A stretch of DNA of 34,728 bases from Desulfuromonadales bacterium. Lineage in GTDB: Bacteria; Desulfobacterota; Desulfuromonadia; Desulfuromonadales; Geopsychrobacteraceae. The stretch lies in NCBI GenBank assembly GCA_019429255.1, contig JAHYIY010000026.1, forward strand, positions 1-34,728. Reading direction: 5' to 3'. Shown here piece by piece: positions 17,355-25,337 of the stretch; within the stretch, counting starts at the first letter, position 1, and every line of letters begins with the position of its first letter. The translations under genes and the position numbers were made by a program. The notes under the pieces are model-generated. The model did not search any database and was not told the DNA's origin. It was given only the letters and a program-made list of their open reading frames with translations.

Positions 17355-17588
17355 ATGAACAATATGCAAAAAGATTTAATTCTGTCGATTTTCTCTCTTG
17401 GTGTTTACATCGTTGGCGGTTTGACGACCTTTGTCGGCGTCGGTATTGTGATCCTGATGAAGGGGAAAGATCTCTGGGGCTGGGGTGATGCCTACGGCAT
17501 CGGCTACCTGATGATCTGTGTCGGGCTGGTACTAACGATTCTGGGGGTCCTGGTGATGCGGATTGTGAGAAACCGTTTCAAGATCTAG
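17355..17588 (+). CDS. Small two-helix membrane protein
   Basis: This 77-aa protein has two predicted transmembrane helices (about residues 7-34 and 49-70) joined by KGKDLWGWGDAYG, and ends in basic residues (RIVRNRFKI). I do not recognise a family. It lies 74 bp after the cbcL-like gene on the same strand and may be a subunit or assembly partner of that cytochrome; this is inferred from position only. The ribosome binding site is weak (AGAG at about 17341). Confidence 0.6.
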   Translation: MNNMQKDLILSIFSLGVYIVGGLTTFVGVGIVILMKGKDLWGWGDAYGIGYLMICVGLVLTILGVLVMRIVRNRFKI

Positions 17589-17712
17589 CATTTGTTAGGC
17601 GCCTTGATAAATTGGCCGGCAAGATTAAAATTTTTTAGCTCCAAGGACTCTTGTCTGAGTTTTTTCAGCGGGTTGCACGTTGATTTTTTATGAATCAGGG
17701 CGGCCGAGGGCA

Positions 17713-17741
17713 TTGACAAATAGCAAGCAAAGTGCTAGTGA
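17713..17741 (+). promoter_or_regulatory. Promoter of the imcH-like gene
   Basis: A perfect TTGACA (17713-17718) is followed after 17 bp by TAGTGA (17736-17741) within GTGCTAGTGA. The remaining part of the 266-bp gap after the small membrane protein shows nothing else clear. The 11-mer ATTGACAAATA at the -35 recurs at 21752 before the next cytochrome operon. Confidence 0.55.
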
Positions 17742-17854
17742 ATCGGCACTTTTTTGAACATATCCTGGTAGAAGAGCAAATTCACCATCTCAATGTGCCG
17801 CTCGAGCAGCAATAATGTTCGACCAATAATGTCCCACCCGCAGGAGGAAAACGA

Positions 17855-19339
17855 ATGGAAGACAATCAGAAAAAGAATGACACGGGTGTCACGTCAACCA
17901 GTTTGGCAGATATCCCCAAAACTTTTTTCAAAGGAATTGCGAAAAGTAGAGTATCGCTAGTCGGCGCTATGGCCGTAACGGTGATCTTTCCGTTTCTGGT
18001 CGGAGCTGTACTTTACGACCTGGCATTCGGCATTCCCAATACCTATTTTGCCGGCCTGGTTTATATGGTGCTTGGTCCGGGATTTATCGGTGGGCTGGTG
18101 CTGATATTTATCGGCTTGTTTTTTTCCAAGGGGAAAGAAGAGGTTCGTCTTTTTACCCTGGCCTATTTTCGGGATAAGCTGGCCGACGATTCAGGCTTCG
18201 ATCGTTTGCGCAAGATGATTTTTATCGGGGTATTTTTGACCTGTATTAACCTGTTTGTCGTCGGTGTTCTTGCCTATAGCGGTTATCACTATATGGAATC
18301 CAATGCGTTCTGTGGCGAGTTCTGTCATGTGCCCATGACGCCTGAATATACCGCTTATCAGAATTCTGCTCACTCCCGTGTTGCCTGTGTCGATTGTCAC
18401 ATCGGCAGCGGCGCCAAGTGGGTGGCTAAATCAAAGATCTCCGGCGTGCGCCAGCTCTATGCTGTAGTTGCTGATACCTTTGCCCGTCCCATCGCAACTC
18501 CGGTTCACGGATTGCGTCCGGCCAGTGGTACCTGTATGGAGTGCCATCGTCCGGAAATGTTCCACGGCGATCGTTTGCGCATCAAGGACAAGTTTTTGGA
18601 GGATGAGGCCAATACTCATGTCCAGACCGTGTTGCTGATGAAGATTGGCAGTGCCGGTGATCAGGCGTCAGAGTCCCATGGCATTCACTGGCATGTGGAT
18701 CCGGGCAACGAAATTACTTATGTAGCTGCCGATTGGGAACGCAGTATCATACCGGAAGTCATGCAAAGGAAAGCAGACAGCGGCGTGCTTGTTTATCGCG
18801 ACAGCGATGCTGAAGAACAGATCGCTAATGCGACTCATCTGCAGGAACGGGTTATGGATTGTATCGATTGTCACAACCGACCAAGCCATGTCTACCTTGG
18901 TGCTGATGAAGCCCTTGATAAAAAAATTCTCACTCGTGACATTCCCCAGGAGCTTCCCTACGTTAAACGGCAGGCCAAGGCCGTTGTAGCTGTTGAGTAT
19001 CCATCTCACGATGCAGCACGAACTGCCATTGCCAGTGAACTGCGTACCTTTTACCGGAATAACTATCCGGAGCTTTATAGCGAGAAACAATATCTGGTTG
19101 ATCAAGCGATTGCCGGAACACAGGCCGCCTACGTTGAAAATGTATTTCCGGAGATGCAGATCCAGTGGAATACTTACGCCAACTGGATGAGCCACGATGG
19201 CTGTTTTCGTTGTCATAATTACCAGCACGAAGCAGCAACCGGTGAGTTGATCGCCATGGACTGTGATACGTGTCATACGGTGCTGGCCGAAGAAGAGCAC
19301 AAGCCCGCGATCCTGAAACAACTCCTCGGGATGAACTGA
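17855..19339 (+). CDS. imcH: ImcH-type NapC/NirT family inner-membrane multiheme cytochrome c
   Basis: This 494-aa protein has three N-terminal transmembrane helices (about residues 34-56, 66-90 and 121-145) and a periplasmic haem domain. The first haem site is CGEFCH (CX3CH, residues 153-158), normal for this subfamily. Five CX2CH sites follow: CVDCH (178), CMECH, CIDCH, CFRCH and CDTCH. The block FCGEFCHVPMTPEYTAYQNS and ACVDCHIGSGAKWVAKSK is characteristic of NapC/NirT proteins. Three helices plus this haem domain match ImcH of Geobacter sulfurreducens, needed for electron transfer to higher-potential extracellular acceptors. A strong AGGAGG precedes the ATG. It has its own promoter and terminator. 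It could instead be another NapC-like quinol dehydrogenase, so the symbol is given with moderate certainty. Confidence 0.75.
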   Translation: MEDNQKKNDTGVTSTSLADIPKTFFKGIAKSRVSLVGAMAVTVIFPFLVGAVLYDLAFGIPNTYFAGLVYMVLGPGFIGGLVLIFIGLFFSKGKEEVRLFTLAYFRDKLADDSGFDRLRKMIFIGVFLTCINLFVVGVLAYSGYHYMESNAFCGEFCHVPMTPEYTAYQNSAHSRVACVDCHIGSGAKWVAKSKISGVRQLYAVVADTFARPIATPVHGLRPASGTCMECHRPEMFHGDRLRIKDKFLEDEANTHVQTVLLMKIGSAGDQASESHGIHWHVDPGNEITYVAADWERSIIPEVMQRKADSGVLVYRDSDAEEQIANATHLQERVMDCIDCHNRPSHVYLGADEALDKKILTRDIPQELPYVKRQAKAVVAVEYPSHDAARTAIASELRTFYRNNYPELYSEKQYLVDQAIAGTQAAYVENVFPEMQIQWNTYANWMSHDGCFRCHNYQHEAATGELIAMDCDTCHTVLAEEEHKPAILKQLLGMN

Positions 19340-19373
19340 GGAACAGGATCGACAAACCGCCAGGTAATCAAGC

Positions 19374-19417
19374 ACCAAACAAAAAGCCCCGCATTACTGC
19401 GGGGCTTTTTGTTTGGT
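19374..19417. terminator. Bidirectional rho-independent terminator
   Basis: A perfect 19-bp stem (19374-19392 with 19399-19417) has a 6-nt loop ATTACT, GC-rich top (GCCCCGC) and A/T-rich base, giving T-runs on both strands. It lies between the convergent imcH-like and 595-aa membrane protein genes and can serve both. Confidence 0.95.
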
Positions 19418-19448
19418 AGTGGCTGACATGCCAGCTGGCACCACAGGT

Positions 19449-21236
19449 CTAGGCTGGTGTCAGATGTTCCTTATCCGGCTCCTTGCGGTCCTTCCAGCGA
19501 GCCAGAATCAGGGACTGCAGGGCCGCGGCAATGCCGAAGGCAAGCAGTCCAACGACCAGCCAGGGACCGCTGATCTGCAGCATGTCATAGACGAAAACCT
19601 TGGCCCCCCCCATGACCATGATGAGACAAGACAGGTTACGCAGTTCCCGGTTGTTACGGTAGGCAGCAAGGGACATGAGCACAATCGCGGTACCATTAAT
19701 CAGCAGGGAGACCAGGCCGGTAAAGGCAACGTTAAGCTCTCCGCTATAATTGCGACTCAAGATGAAATAGCCCAGGGCCGAGGCTGCGATCAGTGCGATG
19801 GACAGGCCACTAAGCAGCGGCAAGGCCGCACTGCGGTCGTGGGTGTCGTAGCGGGAGAAGGCGACTGATTCAGCCGGCGGCGGATTCTGACGGCAATAGC
19901 TGTAGTGGTGGATCGCCAGGTAAGCGCTGATCAGCGCAATGCTCATTAAGGGTACCGGAGCAACGGTGAGGTTGGCAAGGGCCTCCATGGCGATGATCAC
20001 AAGGATATAGCCCTGTAAAACATAGGAGGTGATGCGCATGCCGCCACTGCTCCAGATGTTGGAGCAGATGCAGATGCCAAGGGCAAGGAGCGATAAAAAC
20101 GGCAGGGGTAGCAACATTCCGCCCATCAGAGCCGGCAGGGACAGTCCCGCCAGAATCACCCCGCCGGCGGTAAAGGTATTGGTGCCGGGTGCATTGACGC
20201 GCTTGCGCTGGGCCAGCCAGAACACCAGAGCGAAGTGGAATCCGGCAGCAATGGCAGCAGGTACGCCGAACAATTCCGGACTCTTGAGCGCGTAGATTCC
20301 CGCGACGTAACACCAGGCAGCATTGATGGCAGGCAGACTGTAGTCGAATTTGGATATTTTTTCGTCGCCACTGCGGATAATGCCAAACAGGGAAATCAGC
20401 ACGAAGGTGAAGCCGATCAGGGTGACAATGGGAACAAACCAGCCTGCACTGATATGTTGCTGCGTCGCTGTGCCACTGAGCACGCCACTGATTTTAAGAC
20501 CCCAGATCTGGAGCATGAAATGGGTCGTCAGCATCAGCAACCAGCGTAGCCAGGAGCAGCGCTTGATCCGGGAAGCGAAGAAACCAAGGATATTGGACAG
20601 CCACAGCATGAGCCCGAGATAAGGAAAGTAGGGGTTGGGATAATCGATAACTACCGCAGCCCAGCACATGCCCAGAGTGCCCACGATAATTGGTAGCGAG
20701 ACCTTGCGGTCAAGGCTGATAAGCGCCATCGCAATGCCTGTGACAGCCATCAGCAGATAGACGATTTCTACCGGGACGGAGGAAAAGCGGATGTGGGTCT
20801 CCATCAGAACACTGAACATCAGTATTGCACCGATGATGGTGAACAGGGGCGCCATACTACTTGCACGTCGGTAGAGGGCATAACCTGCACCAATCAACAG
20901 AGAGGCATAGGCGATGCCAAGAATTGTGCCCAGCCGCATGTTGATTAGATCGTTATCTCCCAATGCCCGAAGCCCCAGGCCGATAACCAGCAGAAAACAC
21001 ACTGCTGAAATATGTTTGAGCAGGGAACTGCCACTGACTAACAGCGATCGCTCTTCATTCAAAGCGGGGCTTTTGGTCTGTTTGGCAGGTTTTATGACAG
21101 GATCCGTAGCTTGTTGCATTGGCTGTTCAAGTAACTGCGTTTGATTTTCCAGCTGGCCGACTCGAACGGTAAGAAGAGCAACCTGTTGGATCAGTTCTTC
21201 TACTCGTTCAGAAAGACTGACTTGATCATGGGTCAT
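19449..21236 (-). CDS. Large polytopic membrane protein with N-terminal coiled coil (DUF2339-like layout)
   Basis: This 595-aa protein starts with a heptad-like segment (SLSERVEELIQQVALLTVRVGQLENQTQLLEQ) and a polar linker. About 15 or more hydrophobic helices follow, and it ends in a charged tail (RWKDRKEPDKEHLTPA). A coiled coil followed by many helices resembles the DUF2339 family, but I see no sequence motif that decides it. There are no obvious catalytic residues. It stands alone, convergent to imcH and divergent from the six-gene respiratory operon. A GG-poor region precedes the ATG at 21236, so initiation may be weak. Function unknown. Confidence 0.75.
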   Translation of the reverse strand: MTHDQVSLSERVEELIQQVALLTVRVGQLENQTQLLEQPMQQATDPVIKPAKQTKSPALNEERSLLVSGSSLLKHISAVCFLLVIGLGLRALGDNDLINMRLGTILGIAYASLLIGAGYALYRRASSMAPLFTIIGAILMFSVLMETHIRFSSVPVEIVYLLMAVTGIAMALISLDRKVSLPIIVGTLGMCWAAVVIDYPNPYFPYLGLMLWLSNILGFFASRIKRCSWLRWLLMLTTHFMLQIWGLKISGVLSGTATQQHISAGWFVPIVTLIGFTFVLISLFGIIRSGDEKISKFDYSLPAINAAWCYVAGIYALKSPELFGVPAAIAAGFHFALVFWLAQRKRVNAPGTNTFTAGGVILAGLSLPALMGGMLLPLPFLSLLALGICICSNIWSSGGMRITSYVLQGYILVIIAMEALANLTVAPVPLMSIALISAYLAIHHYSYCRQNPPPAESVAFSRYDTHDRSAALPLLSGLSIALIAASALGYFILSRNYSGELNVAFTGLVSLLINGTAIVLMSLAAYRNNRELRNLSCLIMVMGGAKVFVYDMLQISGPWLVVGLLAFGIAAALQSLILARWKDRKEPDKEHLTPA

Positions 21237-21577
21237 AACTGAATCCTCACACCAATATTAAGATGGTTCACGAACAGAAGCCTTTTTCGATAATTTTTGC
21301 GTTAATCTGCGCTGTTGCATATGCGACGTAACGTACTAGTTTTCGGCTCAACTCCTTGAATCTTTTAGCCTTGCGAAAATTTGCCGGTTACCAACGCGTA
21401 AAACTCGCCAATGGATCTTCGAAGCTTCCGGATGGTAAAGAAATAGGATCAGACACGTAAAAAATAGAACGTAGTTATTTATAAATGAGTTTTTAGCTGA
21501 TTTCCATAATTATTTTTAATTGAAAAAGCTTCTCAAAAACAAAAATAAATATGAAAAAACAAGTATGGATTTAATTG
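21237..21577. other. AT-rich intergenic region with a possible structured repeat
   Basis: No gene is seen. Between about 21270 and 21400 there are several self-complementary pieces, such as GTTGCATATGCGAC (21312-21325, pairing with itself with two G-U pairs), GCGTTA (21299-21304) with TAACGT, and AATTTTTGC with GCGAAAATT. The 9-mer GACGTAACG is shared with the 153-bp palindrome at 4126-4278. This could be a decayed repeat, but the arms are too imperfect to be sure. From 21470 on the sequence is very AT-rich. Confidence 0.3.
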
Positions 21578-21609
21578 CCTAAAACCAAATTATTCATGTA
21601 GGTTTTAGG
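21578..21609. promoter_or_regulatory. Perfect 9-bp inverted repeat, candidate operator or hairpin
   Basis: CCTAAAACC (21578-21586) and GGTTTTAGG (21601-21609) flank a 14-bp spacer, about 150 bp upstream of the predicted promoter of the six-gene operon and in the divergent region with the 595-aa membrane protein. A short AT-rich stretch follows it. It could be a regulator site or a weak terminator of readthrough. Confidence 0.35.
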
Positions 21610-21752
21610 AGGGAATTATTTTTAAAAAAGAAACCTTGACAAAAAAAAACAAGGGTTTAGTTTTCAAGATAATGTTTTATTTTGTCGTAAACGAAAAGGG
21701 TTGTTGCGAAAAACCATGCCTTCAGACCACAGTTGGTTTTGTCCCTGAACAA

Positions 21753-21780
21753 TTGACAAATACAAAGGTCTCATGATAAG
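21753..21780 (+). promoter_or_regulatory. Candidate promoter of the six-gene cytochrome/NrfD operon
   Basis: TTGACA (21753-21758) is followed after 16 bp by GATAAG (21775-21780). The -35 lies in ATTGACAAATA, identical over 11 bp to the imcH-like promoter. The leader would be about 50 nt. A second TTGACA at 21636-21641 has no well-spaced -10. Confidence 0.4.
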
Positions 21781-21835
21781 AACCAAACCTCGTTTTACTA
21801 GTTGCACGCATCTTTCATTGTGTGGAGGAAAGCTC

Positions 21836-22450
21836 GTGAAAATCAATCTCCGGCGATCACTGTCTTTGGCCATCGGCTTGACGGCCCTTGGCGCAACCTT
21901 GATCTCGGCGGCCGAAGTCGAAAAATTCTTTGACCGTCAGGGCAATCTGGTTGTTCAGGAAAAAGTTGAAAAGTACAAGCGGCGTGCTGACGAAGGCACC
22001 AGCTATCCGGTGCCGCCACCACCATTTTCCGATGGGATCTTCCCCTGTTCTGACTGCCACGCAGGCATGGAACCCGATCCGGAACGGCGCGAACTGGTCG
22101 GTATGCATGCTGATATCATCCTCGACCATGCCGAAGGGCAGCGCTGGTGCCTGGACTGTCATAATCTCAACGACCGCGACAGCTTGCGCCTGGTGAATGG
22201 CGACCTCATTCCGTTCACCGAGTCCTACCTGCTTTGCGGCCAGTGTCACGGCGACAAGTTGCGCGACTGGAAAGTTGGCATTCACGGCAAGCGGACCGGT
22301 TACTGGAACGGCGAAAAGCAGTATCTGCTCTGCGCCCACTGCCACGACCCGCACAGCCCGAGTTTCAAGCCCTTGGCACCGATGCCGCCGCCCATTCGCC
22401 CCGAGAACATCAGGCGCGAGGCAGCTCCTGTCGCGCCCGTTCCTCATTAA
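21836..22450 (+). CDS. Periplasmic tetraheme cytochrome c (first module)
   Basis: This 204-aa protein has a signal peptide (KINLRRSLSLAIGLTALGATLISAA) and four CxxCH sites: CSDCH (71), CLDCH (105), CGQCH (134) and CAHCH (166). It has a proline-rich tail (PLAPMPPPIRPENIRR). The start is GTG at 21836 because GGAGGA lies 7 nt before it; an earlier in-frame ATG at 21773 would bury the signal peptide. It heads an operon with an iron-sulfur protein and an NrfD protein, so it is the likely electron-accepting periplasmic subunit of a quinol-oxidising complex of the Nrf/Cbc/alternative complex III kind. The nearest named relative cannot be set by eye. Confidence 0.85.
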   Translation: MKINLRRSLSLAIGLTALGATLISAAEVEKFFDRQGNLVVQEKVEKYKRRADEGTSYPVPPPPFSDGIFPCSDCHAGMEPDPERRELVGMHADIILDHAEGQRWCLDCHNLNDRDSLRLVNGDLIPFTESYLLCGQCHGDKLRDWKVGIHGKRTGYWNGEKQYLLCAHCHDPHSPSFKPLAPMPPPIRPENIRREAAPVAPVPH

Positions 22451-22488
22451 GCCAAAAAGACTGACAACCTCATTCAGAGGAGATCGAT

Positions 22489-23415
22489 ATGTGCAACGAT
22501 TCGAAATGCGACAAGCAGGCCTTTCAGAAGTCCCGTCGCAAGGTGCTTAAAGGACTTGCCGCCGGAATTGGCGTGCTGGCACTGCCGGCTCCCGATGCCG
22601 CCGCATCGGTTTGGGAAACTTTTTTTCAGAAGCATTTTCGTGAGCTGACCAGGGATGAGCTCAAGAAAGTACTGGCCCGCCTCGAGAGCAACTACAGCAA
22701 AGAGTTTGGCCAGCAGGTCAGCGTTAAGGCAACACCGCCGATAGAGGGCGTCAAGTTCGGCTACGGCCTCGATCTGTCACGCTGCATCGGCTGCCGGCGC
22801 TGCGTCTATGGTTGCGTCACCGAAAACAACCAGTCCCGCGAGCCGCAAATCCAGTGGATTCGCGTACTACAGCTCGACAAGGAAAAAGGCGTCTCCCTGG
22901 AACACGCCAAACACTACTACAACCCGCCAGAGGTGCCGACAGAGGGGCACTTTTACATGCCCGTACAGTGTCAGCAGTGTGAAAACCCTCCCTGTACGAA
23001 AGTCTGTCCTGTGCAGGCGACATGGATGGAGAAGGACGGCATCGTCGTTGTCGACTACAACTGGTGCATCGGCTGTCGCTACTGCATGGCAGCCTGCCCT
23101 TATGGTGCGCGCCATTTCAACTGGGCCAAAAGCAAGCTGCCCAAAGAAGAACTGAATCCGAATACCCATTATCTCGGTAACCGGCCAAGACCGACCGGCG
23201 TCGTGGAAAAGTGCACCTTCTGCATCCAGCGGACACGCGAACAGCCTGGCCGCTACCCGGCCTGTGAGGAGGTCTGTCCGGTCGGTGCCCGCAAGTTCGG
23301 CAATCTCCTTGATCCCAAAGGTGAAATCCGCTACCTGATCGAGAACAAGCGTGTGTTTATTCTCAAGGAAGACCTCAATACGCAACCGAAATTCTTCTAT
23401 TTCTATGCGACCTAA
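22489..23415 (+). CDS. Tat-exported ferredoxin-type subunit with four [4Fe-4S] clusters (NrfC-like, first module)
   Basis: This 308-aa protein has a twin-arginine signal (KSRRKVLKGLAAGIGVLALP, residues 14-33) preceded by two unusual cysteines (MCNDSKCDK). A helical stretch of about 50 residues follows, then four cluster motifs: CIGCRRCVYGC (99-109), CQQCENPPCTKVCPVQA, CIGCRYCMAACPYGAR, and CTFCIQRTREQPGRYPACEEVCP. This is the NrfC/PsrB/DmsB electron-wire pattern. The protein would sit on the periplasmic face, bound to the NrfD protein encoded 17 bp downstream, and pass electrons between quinol and the tetraheme cytochrome. AGAGGAGA precedes the ATG. Confidence 0.92.
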   Translation: MCNDSKCDKQAFQKSRRKVLKGLAAGIGVLALPAPDAAASVWETFFQKHFRELTRDELKKVLARLESNYSKEFGQQVSVKATPPIEGVKFGYGLDLSRCIGCRRCVYGCVTENNQSREPQIQWIRVLQLDKEKGVSLEHAKHYYNPPEVPTEGHFYMPVQCQQCENPPCTKVCPVQATWMEKDGIVVVDYNWCIGCRYCMAACPYGARHFNWAKSKLPKEELNPNTHYLGNRPRPTGVVEKCTFCIQRTREQPGRYPACEEVCPVGARKFGNLLDPKGEIRYLIENKRVFILKEDLNTQPKFFYFYAT

Positions 23416-23432
23416 CTTTTGGGAGTAGTCAG

Positions 23433-24746
23433 ATGAAAAATATCTGGAATTTTTTCAAAGGGACTCTGGTTCTGACCGCCCGGGGGAGCACTGCCTATTA
23501 TTGCTGGGTATTCAGCCTGCTGGCCCTGATGGTAATCGGCGCCTTTGCCTACGTGGTGCAGCTCAACGAAGGCCTGATCGTCACCAACATGCGCAACCAG
23601 GTCTCCTGGGGCTTCTACATCTCGAATTTCACTTTTCTGGTTGGCGTCGCCGCGGCTGCGGTTCTGCTGGTCATTCCGGCATACGTCTATCACTGGAAGC
23701 CGATCAAGGAAATCGCCCTGCTCGGGGAATTGCTGGCCGTTTCGGCAATCATCATGTGCCTGCTTTTCGTTACGGTCGACATCGGTCGACCGGACCGCTT
23801 CTGGCATCTGATTCCGTTTGTCGGCATTCTGAATTTTCCACAATCATTACTGGCCTGGGACGTGGTCGTTCTCAATCTCTACCTGACCCTCAACCTCACC
23901 ATCGCCGTTTATTACCTGTACAACCTTTATTACAAGCGGGTCCCGAACAAGAATTTCATAACGCCCCTGCTGCTCTTCTCGATACCGGCGGCAATTTCCA
24001 TTCACACGGTGACGGCCTTCCTGTATAACGGGCTCGGGGCACGTCCGTTCTGGAATGCGTCGATTCTCGCCCCGCGTTTCCTGGCTTCAGCGTTCTGTTC
24101 CGGGCCGGCTTTCATGATCCTGGTGTTCTTCCTGGTTCGCAAGTTCACTCGCTTCCAGATCAAGGACGAAGCGATCCAGAAAATTGCCGAGCTGATCGCC
24201 TACGCGATGTTCGTCAACCTCTTTCTGTTGGGCGCCGAAATCTTCAAGGAATATTACACCGGCACCGTTCACCTGGCACCGATGCAGTACCTGCTCCAGG
24301 GTCTGCACGGGTACAATGCCCTGGTCCCCTGGATCTGGACAGCCATGATTTTCAATATTACGGCGTTCCTGATCTTTTTGATCCCAAACACGCGACGCAA
24401 CAACACGACCCTGATCCTCGGCTGCGTTCTGATCTTTATCGGCGTCTATATCGAAAAGGGGATGGGCCTGGTCATTCCCGGTTTTGTTCCCGATGTCCTA
24501 CACGAAATCTACGAATATCTTCCTTCAGGGTTGGAGATGGTGCTTGCCCTGGGGATATGGGCAACCGGTTTGTTTGTCTTCACGATGCTGCTGCGGGTGG
24601 CGATCCCCATTATGAACGGCGACTTCCACGTTGCCGACGACGGCGTCGGATCCTACATCGGTGACCAGATGTTCCTGGTGAAAACCAAGGACAAACCACA
24701 GCCAGGGTCTAAACCGGGGGATGAAATTGCGGCTGCCGACGATTGA
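23433..24746 (+). CDS. NrfD-family quinol-interacting membrane subunit (first module)
   Basis: This 437-aa protein has about ten predicted transmembrane helices, from STAYYCWVFSLLALMVIGAF to GLEMVLALGIWATGLFVF, and a polar C-terminal tail of about 45 residues. It has the NrfD/PsrC pattern with a conserved acidic region, WGFYISNFTFLVGVAA near the N-terminus and NASILAPRFLASAFCSGPAF in the middle. Such proteins hold the quinol site and anchor the ferredoxin subunit. GGGAGTA lies before the ATG. A 100-bp gap without visible signals separates it from the second cytochrome gene. Confidence 0.9.
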   Translation: MKNIWNFFKGTLVLTARGSTAYYCWVFSLLALMVIGAFAYVVQLNEGLIVTNMRNQVSWGFYISNFTFLVGVAAAAVLLVIPAYVYHWKPIKEIALLGELLAVSAIIMCLLFVTVDIGRPDRFWHLIPFVGILNFPQSLLAWDVVVLNLYLTLNLTIAVYYLYNLYYKRVPNKNFITPLLLFSIPAAISIHTVTAFLYNGLGARPFWNASILAPRFLASAFCSGPAFMILVFFLVRKFTRFQIKDEAIQKIAELIAYAMFVNLFLLGAEIFKEYYTGTVHLAPMQYLLQGLHGYNALVPWIWTAMIFNITAFLIFLIPNTRRNNTTLILGCVLIFIGVYIEKGMGLVIPGFVPDVLHEIYEYLPSGLEMVLALGIWATGLFVFTMLLRVAIPIMNGDFHVADDGVGSYIGDQMFLVKTKDKPQPGSKPGDEIAAADD

Positions 24747-24846
24747 CACGGAAAACCCCGGATTTTGGCTGTCTGCTGAGAACCTGCATTGCAAGCTTGC
24801 TCTGCCATAACATAACGAAACCATCCACTGGGTAAGGGAGATCGCT

Positions 24847-25335
24847 GTGAAGAGTCATGTCTGGCGACCGCTGTTCGTGGTTTTGGGTCTTGTCGCCGGG
24901 ATCCTGCTGTTCCGGGCGTATTACGTTCCGGGAACCTTCGGTTCCGGCGAATACGGCTTCATGTACAGCTACCACAACAAGGAGAATCTGGAGTATTGGA
25001 AGAATCAGCCGGTGCGGTACCGGGATACCGGCAAGCAGAAGATGCATGAATACTGCGGCGAATGCCATGCTGAGGAAGTTGAGGTCCGCACCGAGGACAT
25101 GCACGGTATCATCGCCTGCGAGAACTGCCACGGTCCGGCCCTGAAACATCCGGACGAGCCACATATGCTGTTCGTCGATCGCGGCCGCGATGTTTGCCTG
25201 CGCTGCCATACGCAGCTCCCCTATACGACCAGTGAGCGCAAGCGTATCCCGGGTATCGATTCCAACGAGCATAATCCGGGCTTGGCCTGTGTCGATTGTC
25301 ATAACCCGCACAATCCGAGACTGGAGGACATGTAG
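24847..25335 (+). CDS. Membrane-anchored tetraheme cytochrome c (second module)
   Basis: This 162-aa protein starts with GTG after AAGGGAGA. It has one N-terminal hydrophobic segment (about residues 7-24) that is followed by no clear cleavage site, so a membrane anchor is likely. Four haem sites follow: CGECH (70), CENCH (91), CLRCH (117) and CVDCH (148). The end CVDCHNPHNPRLEDM is short. It is not alignable by eye with the first cytochrome beyond the haem sites. Its stop codon lies 2 bp before the next start, so it is coupled to the iron-sulfur gene. Confidence 0.87.
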   Translation: MKSHVWRPLFVVLGLVAGILLFRAYYVPGTFGSGEYGFMYSYHNKENLEYWKNQPVRYRDTGKQKMHEYCGECHAEEVEVRTEDMHGIIACENCHGPALKHPDEPHMLFVDRGRDVCLRCHTQLPYTTSERKRIPGIDSNEHNPGLACVDCHNPHNPRLEDM

Positions 25336-25337
25336 TT

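Noticed and set aside
19413-19868. A 151-codon plus-strand frame opposite the 595-aa membrane protein
   Set aside because: It has no ribosome binding site or recognisable domain, and the minus-strand frame has consistent transmembrane helices.
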